Below, in pieces: positions 6,743 to 13,365 of a stretch of DNA of 15,549 nt; position 1 is the first letter of the stretch; the number at the start of each line of letters is the position of its first letter. The stretch spans positions 1-15,549 of the forward strand of contig JAEUQS010000325.1 in assembly GCA_016789625.1 (NCBI GenBank). Reading direction: 5' to 3'. The translations under genes were made by a program, and so were the position numbers. This DNA comes from Acidobacteriota bacterium. GTDB taxonomy: Bacteria > Acidobacteriota > Thermoanaerobaculia > UBA5066. The notes beneath the pieces are model-generated. The model was given only the letters and a program-made list of their open reading frames with translations. It had not been told where the DNA came from and did not search any database.

Positions 6743-9385
6743 ATGCCGGAGCTCAAGCTCGGTCCCTACCGGATCCTCGACGAGATCGGCTCGGGAGGCA
6801 TGGGCGTCGTCTACCGAGCTTACGACGAGCGCCTCGAGCGCGAGGTCGCGCTCAAGGTCGTGCCGCTCGACGGACACGCGGCCCGGCGCGATCGCGCGCG
6901 GCTCTTCGAGGAGGCCCGCGCGGCCTCGTCTCTCGCGCACCCGGGCATCGTGTCGATCTTCGACGTGGGGGAGGCCCTCACGGCGATCGGGTCGACGGAG
7001 GGTGCCGCCGAGGAGCGGCTCGTGGGCTGGATCGCCATGGAACGGGTCGTGGGCCGCACGCTCGAAGCGGTGTTCCAGGACGGAAGGCTTCCGCTGCCGC
7101 GTCTCCTCGCGCTCCTCACGCCCGTCGCCGACGCGCTCGCCCGCGCTCACGCTTCGGGCCTCGTGCACCGCGACGTGAAGCCCGCGAACGTCATGGTCAC
7201 GGCGGACGGCTTTCCGAAGGTGCTGGACTTCGGCCTCGCCCAGCGGGAGGTCGTCTCCGGCGTGGACCGCACGCTCGTGAAGACGCGCGAGGGCATGGTC
7301 GTGGGGACCGCCGCCTACATGAGCCCCGAGCAGGCGAGCGGTCAGACCGTGGACTTCCGGAGCGACCAGTTCTCGTTCGGGGCCGTGCTGTTCGAGGGGC
7401 TCACGGGCCAGCGTCCGTTCACGGGGCGCAACGACGTGGACGTGATGCACGCGATCCTCCACTCGGATCCGCCTCCGGCGCGCCTCCTCGCGCCCGGCAC
7501 CCCGGACTCGGTCTGCTGGATCCTCGAGAAGTGCCTGGCCAAGGAGCCGCGCGACCGCTACCAGTCGACTCTGGACCTCGTCATCGATCTGAAGCGCGCG
7601 GGGGAGCAGCTCTCGCGCTCGCGCCCCACGCTCGTCTCGGTTTCCGCGTCGCGGCCTCCGCGCAGGGTGCGCCTCTCGCGGGCCGCCCTCGTGGCCGCGC
7701 TGCTCCTCGTGTGCGGACTTCTCGCCGGCCGCTTCCTGCGTCCCGCTCCGGCCGGCCTTCCCTCTCCGCGCATCACGGCGGTGGCCGGCTCGACCGGGGC
7801 CGACTGGGCCGAGGGCGTGCCCTCGCCCGCGGGGCGGGCCGTGGCGCTCACGAGCAACCTGGCCGGCAGCTACGACATCTGGGTGGTGGCGGACGGCGGG
7901 GATCCCGTGCGGCGCACGGACGCGCCCGAGGACGAGACCGAGCCCTGCTTCTCGCCCGACGGCGCGACGATCGTCTACACGAAGGAGGCGGCCGAGGGTG
8001 ACGAGCTGTGGGCGGTGCCCGCGGTGGGCGGCGCGCCCCGCAGATTGCTCCCGGGCGCGGGCGGCGCGGCCTTCACGCCCGACGGCCGGAGGCTCGTGTA
8101 CGTGAAGGCCGAAAAGCGCTCCAGCTCTCGCAGCGCGCTCTTCGTGGCGAACGCCGACGGCACCGGCCCGCGCCTCCTGGCCGAGAAGAAGGGTTTCCGG
8201 CTCGCCTCGCCGCGCGTCTCGCCCGACGGCCTCACGGTGGCGTTCGTCGCCACCCGCCTCGTGCAGAGCGAGGTGAACGTGTGGACGGTGCCCCTCGCGG
8301 GCGGCGAGCCCGTGCAGCTCACGCACGAGAAGAACCCGTACGCGCACGGGCTCGGCACGAACGGCTGCGACTTCACGCCCGACGGCCGCTCCGTCGTGTA
8401 CACCTCGGCGCGCAAGGGCACGCGCAATCTCTGGTCGGTGCCGCTGAAAGGGAGCGGGGAGCCGCGGCGGGTCACGGCCGGCGCGGGGCCCGACGTGTAT
8501 CCGCGCCTCGCGGCCGACGGCTCGATGCTCTTCGAGGTGCACCGCGAACGCTGGTCCATCTGGGGCGTGGCGCTCGGGCCCGATCTCACGACCCGGGACG
8601 CGCCCCATCTCCTCACGCGGGACGGCGGCGCGTGGGGCCCCGCGCTCTCGCCCGACGGTACGAAGCTCGCCTACTGCACGTTTCCGCACGAGGAGGTGCG
8701 GCACGTGTACGTCGAGGACCTCGCGACGAAGGAGCGCATCCGCATCTCGAGCGCGGGGCCGCGCAACGCGAATCCCACGTTCAGCCCCGACGGAAGGACG
8801 ATCATCTGGTACGGCGATTCCGCGGGGAGCTACGACCTCTGGAGCGCGCCGGCACTGGGAGGTCCTCCCAAGCGGCTCACGGCGCTGCCCGGAGCCGAGA
8901 TACGGCCCTACTTCTTCGACGACGGACGTCGCGTCGCGTTCGCCCGCATCGAGGAAGGCAAGGGCGTGCGCGTGGGCGTGCTCGATCTGGACACGAAAGA
9001 GAGCCTCCTCGTGACGCCCGAGGGCTTCGGGGAGCCGCGGCCCCTGCCCGGCGGGAGCGCCCTCGTCTGCTCGGGGGATCGCGAGGGAGGCCCCACTCAG
9101 GGGATCTGGCTCGTGCCCCCGGATGGCTCATCGCCCCCGCGGAGAATCGCGCCACGAGGCTACAGGCCGTTTCCCTCGGGTGATGGAAAGTGGATCCTCT
9201 TTCTCGAGAACGAAGACGGGCTCTGCCTCGTGAAGGCGATCCCCGTTTCGGGGGGCGAGGCCCGTGTCGTGTACCGGATTCCCGCGACGCGGAATTTTCT
9301 CCAGGCGGATCTTTCCCTCGACGGGCGCCTCCTCGCCTATAACGTCATCGACGCCGAGAGCACCGTGTGGAGGTGGGAGCCCTGA
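6743..9385 (+). CDS. PknB-type Ser/Thr protein kinase with C-terminal TolB/PD40 beta-propeller
   Basis: 880 residues. The cytoplasmic Hanks-type kinase domain (about 9-285) has every key residue: glycine loop GSGGMG (16-21), Lys38 in VALKVV, alpha-C Glu57, HRDVKPAN (142-149), DFG (162-164), and GTAAYMSPEQ (188-197). One membrane helix follows (about 313-330). The outer part (about 345-880) is a run of about 12 blade-like units ending in motifs such as FSPDGATIVYT, FTPDGRRLVYV and LSPDGTKLAYC, as in TolB/PD40 (WD40-like) propellers; since TolB-type propellers have six blades, two propellers are plausible. It probably phosphorylates Ser/Thr of cytoplasmic targets in response to an external cue. 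The ATG at 6743 is preferred because the kinase fold begins right after it; longer in-frame starts would run into the divergent TPR gene. The stop overlaps the start assigned to the transporter's binding-protein gene, suggesting coupled expression. Confidence 0.96.
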   Translation: MPELKLGPYRILDEIGSGGMGVVYRAYDERLEREVALKVVPLDGHAARRDRARLFEEARAASSLAHPGIVSIFDVGEALTAIGSTEGAAEERLVGWIAMERVVGRTLEAVFQDGRLPLPRLLALLTPVADALARAHASGLVHRDVKPANVMVTADGFPKVLDFGLAQREVVSGVDRTLVKTREGMVVGTAAYMSPEQASGQTVDFRSDQFSFGAVLFEGLTGQRPFTGRNDVDVMHAILHSDPPPARLLAPGTPDSVCWILEKCLAKEPRDRYQSTLDLVIDLKRAGEQLSRSRPTLVSVSASRPPRRVRLSRAALVAALLLVCGLLAGRFLRPAPAGLPSPRITAVAGSTGADWAEGVPSPAGRAVALTSNLAGSYDIWVVADGGDPVRRTDAPEDETEPCFSPDGATIVYTKEAAEGDELWAVPAVGGAPRRLLPGAGGAAFTPDGRRLVYVKAEKRSSSRSALFVANADGTGPRLLAEKKGFRLASPRVSPDGLTVAFVATRLVQSEVNVWTVPLAGGEPVQLTHEKNPYAHGLGTNGCDFTPDGRSVVYTSARKGTRNLWSVPLKGSGEPRRVTAGAGPDVYPRLAADGSMLFEVHRERWSIWGVALGPDLTTRDAPHLLTRDGGAWGPALSPDGTKLAYCTFPHEEVRHVYVEDLATKERIRISSAGPRNANPTFSPDGRTIIWYGDSAGSYDLWSAPALGGPPKRLTALPGAEIRPYFFDDGRRVAFARIEEGKGVRVGVLDLDTKESLLVTPEGFGEPRPLPGGSALVCSGDREGGPTQGIWLVPPDGSSPPRRIAPRGYRPFPSGDGKWILFLENEDGLCLVKAIPVSGGEARVVYRIPATRNFLQADLSLDGRLLAYNVIDAESTVWRWEP

Positions 9386-10794
9386 AAGAGAACGTGAGGA
9401 GCTCCTCGCGCGGACCGCTCCTCGGCTGGCTCTTCGTCTTCCTTCTCTTCGTGGCGTTCCTGGTGGGCCTTGCGCGCCGCCGGGGCCTCGAAGCGGGCGG
9501 GCAGCCGGTCATCCGCATGCTGTTCGTGCCCAGCGTCGAGCAGGGCACGCTCGCGACGCGGGGCAACGAGCTGGCGGCCTTCCTCGCGAAGGACGCGGGG
9601 CTCGTCGTGAAGGCGCAGGTGCCCACGAGCTACGCCGCCGTGATCCAGGCGCTGGGCGCCGAGCAGGCCGACATCGCCTGGGTCCCCGCGTTCGCGTACG
9701 TCATCGCCCACGCGCGTTACGGCGCCGAGGCGAAGCTCCAGGTGATTCGCGAGGTGGAGCGCTACGCCGTCGTCGTGACGCGCACGGGCGAGGGCGAGCC
9801 CGACGCGCTGCGCAAGCTCGCGGGGCAGCCGGTGGCGATTTCCAGGGTGCTCCTGCCGGACCTCCGCAAGAGCATCGTCGCCGAGCTGAACCGCTGGGCG
9901 CCCGGCTGGAGGGAAGTCCCCGTGGAGAGCGACAAGGACGGCGTCGCGCGCCTCCTCGACGAGCCCACGTCGGTGACTGCCGCCGTCTCCGCGCACGTCT
10001 TCTCGGGGCCCTACGATTTCGTGGGCGACGGCCGCAAGCAGCTCGCCGGCGAGCGCTTCGGCACGCTCGAGGCGACGCGGCAGATCTTCAAGACGGACGC
10101 GCCCGTCAAGGACCGCGTCGCCGCGTACTACGGCGGCATCTACACGCGGGTCGATTCCGGTGTCACGTCCCTCGCCGCTCTGGACGGCAAGACGTTCTCG
10201 TTCTCCGATCCCACGTCGACCTCGGGCTACATCTTTCCGCTCGCGCTCCTCCAGAAGCGCGGCATCAAGCCCTCGCAGATTTTGTTCGCGGGCGGCCATC
10301 CCAACTCCGTCCAGGCCGTGGAGGACGGCAAGGTCGCGGCCGGCGCGGCGTTCTACTCGCCTCCGGGAAAGGTGAACGAGGTGGAGCGCACGTTCGTGGC
10401 CGACGCGCGGCACATCCTCATGAAGCGCCTGCCCGAGGAGGAGCGCCTCGCGTACCTCGATAAGGTGCGCGTCCTCGCCATCACCGATCCCGTTCCCAAC
10501 GACGTGTGCTGCGTGAGACCCGGCTTCCCGAAGGCCGTGTGGGAGAGGTTCGAGGCCTCGCTGCAGCGCTTCATCGCGACGCCCGAGGGGCTGCGCGCCT
10601 ATCTCGACCTCGTCGCGGCCGTGGCCGCAAAGCCGTGCGAGGACTCCGTGTTCGACGGGTTCCGCGCCACGCTCAAGACGACCGGAGTCGACGTGCAGAA
10701 GGTCCTCGAGGCCGAGGAAGAGAAGATCCGCAAGAAGCGCGAGAAGGCGGAAGCCGAAAAGAAGGCGCCTCCGGCCAAGGACGCGTCCAAGTGA
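9367..10794 (+). CDS. phnD: PhnD-like phosphonate/phosphite/phosphate ABC-transporter binding protein with duplicated lobe
   Basis: Periplasmic type-2 binding protein that would deliver a phosphorus oxyanion to the adjacent PhnE/PhnC-like transporter. Recognised by FSDPTSTSGYIFP and AGGHPNSVQAVEDGKVAAGAA, both characteristic of PhnD. An N-terminal hydrophobic helix (about 19-36) followed by ARRRG, with no lipobox Cys, looks like an uncleaved anchor or a signal peptide. At 475 residues it is longer than usual PhnD (about 300-350). About 120 residues before the canonical second lobe look like a diverged copy of it: YAVVVTRTG...LAGQPVAIS (from residue 133) parallels YGGIYTRVD...LDGKTFSFS (from 255). 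The C-terminus is a charged Lys/Glu tail. Start uncertain: GTG 9367 (GAGAG 6 nt upstream, 19-nt overlap with the kinase) or GTG 9394 just after the kinase stop. The stop overlaps the next GTG (GTGA). Substrate unknown; no phosphonate-degrading genes are nearby. Confidence 0.88.
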   Translation: MEVGALKENVRSSSRGPLLGWLFVFLLFVAFLVGLARRRGLEAGGQPVIRMLFVPSVEQGTLATRGNELAAFLAKDAGLVVKAQVPTSYAAVIQALGAEQADIAWVPAFAYVIAHARYGAEAKLQVIREVERYAVVVTRTGEGEPDALRKLAGQPVAISRVLLPDLRKSIVAELNRWAPGWREVPVESDKDGVARLLDEPTSVTAAVSAHVFSGPYDFVGDGRKQLAGERFGTLEATRQIFKTDAPVKDRVAAYYGGIYTRVDSGVTSLAALDGKTFSFSDPTSTSGYIFPLALLQKRGIKPSQILFAGGHPNSVQAVEDGKVAAGAAFYSPPGKVNEVERTFVADARHILMKRLPEEERLAYLDKVRVLAITDPVPNDVCCVRPGFPKAVWERFEASLQRFIATPEGLRAYLDLVAAVAAKPCEDSVFDGFRATLKTTGVDVQKVLEAEEEKIRKKREKAEAEKKAPPAKDASK

Positions 10795-11573
10795 CCGGGA
10801 CGATCGCCGTTCGCGTCTCGAACGTCTCGAAGGTCTATCCCAACGGCGTGAAAGCGCTGGATCGCGTGTCGCTCGAGGTCGCCGAAGGAGAGTTCCTCGC
10901 GGTGCTCGGCCTTTCGGGCTCGGGGAAGTCCACGCTGCTCCGCTCGATCAACCGCCTCGTGGATCCCTCGGAAGGCACGATCGAGCTCTTCGGAAGAGAC
11001 GTCACCAGGGCCGAGGGCAAGGCCCTCCGCGCGCTCCGCGGCGAGGCCGCGATGATCTTCCAGCAGTTCAACCTCGTGAAGCGGCACAGCGTGCTCACGA
11101 ACGTCCTCACGGGAGCGCTCGGACGCGTGGGCGGGCTCCGGAGCCTGCTCATGAGCTTCCCCGACGACGAGGTCGCGTACGCGCGGGCGTGCCTGAAACG
11201 CGTGGGCCTCGACGATCGGGCCTCGAGCCGGGCCGACGCGCTCTCGGGCGGGCAGCAGCAGCGGGTCGCGATCGCGCGGGCGCTCATGCAGAAGCCGCGC
11301 GTCGTCCTCGCCGACGAGCCGGTCGCCTCCCTCGATCCGGCGCTCCGGCACTCGGTGATGCGCCACATCGAGGCGCTCAACCGCGACGAGGGCCTCACGG
11401 TGCTCTGCTCGCTCCACGACCTCGATCTCGTGACGCGCTATGCGACCCGCGTGGTCGCGCTTCGCGAGGGCAAGGTCGTCCACGAGGGGCCGCCGTCGGC
11501 GTTCACCAAGGCCCTGCTGCACGACATCTACGGCCAGGACGCGCACTTCGACCATGAAGAGGTGCTTGCGTGA
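10791..11573 (+). CDS. phnC: PhnC-like phosphonate/phosphate-type ABC transporter ATPase
   Basis: 260-residue cytoplasmic ATPase powering the transporter. Walker A GLSGSGKST (40-48), Q-loop in IFQQFNLVKRHSVLTNVL, signature LSGGQQQR (151-158), Walker B VVLADEP with Asp175 and Glu176, D-loop SLDP, and H-loop His209. The stretch LGRVGGLRSLLMSFP, followed by a CLKRVGLDDRASSRADALSGGQQQR-type run, and DEPVASLDP are characteristic of PhnC rather than generic importers. The GTG start overlaps the binding-protein stop by 4 nt (GTGA). The stop lies 10 nt before the permease GTG. All catalytic motifs are intact and the length is typical of the family. Confidence 0.96.
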   Translation: MTGTIAVRVSNVSKVYPNGVKALDRVSLEVAEGEFLAVLGLSGSGKSTLLRSINRLVDPSEGTIELFGRDVTRAEGKALRALRGEAAMIFQQFNLVKRHSVLTNVLTGALGRVGGLRSLLMSFPDDEVAYARACLKRVGLDDRASSRADALSGGQQQRVAIARALMQKPRVVLADEPVASLDPALRHSVMRHIEALNRDEGLTVLCSLHDLDLVTRYATRVVALREGKVVHEGPPSAFTKALLHDIYGQDAHFDHEEVLA

Positions 11574-11576
11574 GGG
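11572..11576 (+). promoter_or_regulatory. Shine-Dalgarno GAGGG for the permease GTG start
   Basis: GAGGG overlaps the ATPase stop codon and sits 7 nt before the GTG at 11584. It supports that start over an in-frame ATG at 11554 that lies inside the ATPase gene. Confidence 0.5.
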
Positions 11577-11583
11577 CGGCGAC

Positions 11584-12645
11584 GTGAAGCCGGTGGCGCG
11601 CCTCACCCAGCGGCTCACAGCGCGGGGCACCGCCCTTCTCGTCGACGCGCTCCTCGTGGCGTCGGTGCTCCTCATGGCGCAGTTCCTCTGGCTCTGCCTC
11701 TTCGTGCCCGTGGCCGGCACGCCGCTCCCCTCGGCGCGCGACGTGCTCGAGAGGCTCTCGTACGGCGCGCTCTCCGGCGTGGCCGTTCTCCTCGCCGCCG
11801 CCTGGCAGCTCTGGGACCGTTCCCCCGGCACGGCTTTCGCGGCTCCCCGCGGTCATTCGGCCCCCGGCAAGCCCTGGGACGAGACGTTCTCGGGCTTCTT
11901 CCTGCTCATCTTCGTGGAGCTCACGTTCTTCACGGGCTGGCTCGTCACCGAGGTCGACCTCCACCAGCTCTTCACCAACTTCCACAAGGCCGAGGGCATC
12001 CTGCGCGGCCTGCTGCACCCCTCGGGCGCCGTGCTCTTCGAGGGGCTGATCCTCCTTCTCCAGACCATCTACCTCGCGTTCATGGCCACGGCGTTCGCGA
12101 TCCCCATCGCGTTCGTGATGTCGTTCATGGCCGCCCGGAACCTCACGCGCAAGACGGCGAAGGCCCGCTTCCTCTACGTCTTCGTGCGCTCGGTGATGAA
12201 CTTCGCGCGCGCGGTGGAGCCCCTCGTGTGGGCGCTCGTCTTCATCTCGTGGGTCGGAATCGGGCCCTTCGCCGGAGTCCTCGCGCTCTTCATCCACTCG
12301 GTGGCCTCGCTCGTGAAGCTCTACTCCGAGCAGATCGAGAGCATCGACCCGGGCCCGATGGAGGCCATCACCGGAACCGGCGCGTCGCTCCTCGCCGTGC
12401 TGCGCTACGGAATCGTTCCGCAGATCGTCCCGCCGTTCCTGAGCTACACGATCTACCGCTGGGACATCAACGTGCGCATGTCCACGATCATCGGCTTCGT
12501 GGGCGGTGGCGGCATCGGCTACATCCTGAAGCCCCGCGTCGACCTGGGCGAGTGGGGCGAGGTGGGCACCCTCGTGCTCCTCATCGCGGTCACGGTGTGG
12601 GCCCTCGACGTGATCTCGGCGCGCGTGAGGGAGCGGATCGTCTGA
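11584..12645 (+). CDS. phnE: PhnE-like ABC transporter permease with N-terminal extension
   Basis: 353-residue inner-membrane permease. The canonical PhnE part begins near residue 100 (helix about 104-121), then LLQTIYLAFMATAFAIPIAFVMSFMAARN, an AVEPLVWALVFISWVGIG segment, and the EAA coupling loop EAITGTGASLLAVLRYGIVPQI (from Glu260) that contacts the ATPase. Family members are usually about 260-290 residues. The extra N-terminus adds about 95 residues with two more hydrophobic segments (about 17-41 and 60-77) joined to the core by a Pro/Gly-rich loop. GTG at 11584 is chosen for its GAGGG and because it follows the ATPase stop closely; an ATG at 11554 would add ten residues and overlap the ATPase gene. 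It completes a D-C-E transporter set. Confidence 0.93.
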   Translation: MKPVARLTQRLTARGTALLVDALLVASVLLMAQFLWLCLFVPVAGTPLPSARDVLERLSYGALSGVAVLLAAAWQLWDRSPGTAFAAPRGHSAPGKPWDETFSGFFLLIFVELTFFTGWLVTEVDLHQLFTNFHKAEGILRGLLHPSGAVLFEGLILLLQTIYLAFMATAFAIPIAFVMSFMAARNLTRKTAKARFLYVFVRSVMNFARAVEPLVWALVFISWVGIGPFAGVLALFIHSVASLVKLYSEQIESIDPGPMEAITGTGASLLAVLRYGIVPQIVPPFLSYTIYRWDINVRMSTIIGFVGGGGIGYILKPRVDLGEWGEVGTLVLLIAVTVWALDVISARVRERIV

Positions 12646-12696
12646 TTCAAACGCCTCATGGCCGCTTCCCGCGGGATGCGTAGCCTTGGGGTGTGG

Positions 12697-13365
12697 ATGA
12701 GTGAGGCCCGCAGGCTCCTCGTCGTCGAAGACGATCCTCAGCTCAGCGGCTTTCTCGTGAAAGGCCTCCGTGAGGAGCGCTTCGCCGTCGACCTGGCCGA
12801 GGACGGCGAGGCCGCCACGGAAAAGGGGCTCGCCGGCGGGTACGACGCGATCCTGCTCGACCACATCCTCTCGAAGAAGGACGGGTTCGACGTCTGCCGG
12901 GAGCTGCGGGACGGAGGCGTCGACGCGCCGATCCTCATGCTCACCGCGCGTGACGAGGACCCCCGCGGGCCGGGGCCGCGCCGCGGAGCCGACGACTACC
13001 TGGCCAAGCCGTTCTCGTTCGAGGAGCTCCTTCCCCGCCTCCGCGCGTTGCTGGAGTGCGGGTCCGGCCGGGCCGGGGCGGCCCGCGGCCCCGGCGCGAC
13101 CGACCCCCTCGGTCTGCCCGCTCTGCGGGAGACTCTCAACGCTTCCGAGTACCGCCTCCTGGAGGCCTTCGTGAGGCGCCCCGGGGAGATCCTCACGAGC
13201 GAAGAGCTCGGCCGGAGCGTGTGGGGACGGGTCTACGACCCGGATTCGAACGCCGTCAGCGTCACGGTCGTGAGGCTCCGCGCGAAGCTCGAGGCGGCGG
13301 GCAGCCGCGCGCTGCCGAGGACGGTGCCCGGGTTGGGCTACGTGCTCAAGGAGCCGGCCCCGTGA
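12697..13365 (+). CDS. OmpR/PhoB-family response regulator, atypical receiver and linker
   Basis: 222-residue cytoplasmic transcription regulator. Receiver domain (about 5-120) has Asp12/Asp13, phosphoacceptor Asp55 (AILLDHIL), Thr83 and Lys104 (LAKPF). The C-terminal winged helix is seen in ASEYRLLEAFVRRPGEILTSEELG, VWGRVYDPDSNAVSV, VVRLRAKL and a PGLGYVL end. Two oddities: the segment that normally forms receiver helix 4 is Pro/Gly/Arg-rich (DPRGPGPRRGADDYL, 88-102), and the region between the domains (about 120-150) is shorter than usual with little sign of the four-stranded sheet that opens OmpR DNA-binding domains. The usual Pro after the phosphoacceptor loop is absent (SKKDGF). ATG 12697 begins the first beta strand; GTG 12691 is possible. 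The gap after the permease is 51 nt. The stop overlaps the kinase GTG by 4 nt. Confidence 0.92.
   Translation: MSEARRLLVVEDDPQLSGFLVKGLREERFAVDLAEDGEAATEKGLAGGYDAILLDHILSKKDGFDVCRELRDGGVDAPILMLTARDEDPRGPGPRRGADDYLAKPFSFEELLPRLRALLECGSGRAGAARGPGATDPLGLPALRETLNASEYRLLEAFVRRPGEILTSEELGRSVWGRVYDPDSNAVSVTVVRLRAKLEAAGSRALPRTVPGLGYVLKEPAP

Noticed and set aside
6371..8704. Open frame of 777 codons on the minus strand opposite the propeller kinase
   Set aside because: The plus strand encodes an unmistakable kinase and propeller there. The antisense product is Arg/His/Glu-rich low-complexity sequence typical of shadow frames in GC-rich DNA.
10506..10790. Upstream extension of the phnC ATPase frame into phnD
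   Set aside because: The extension is a shadow of phnD; the GTG at 10791 overlaps the phnD stop and leaves a normal-length ATPase.
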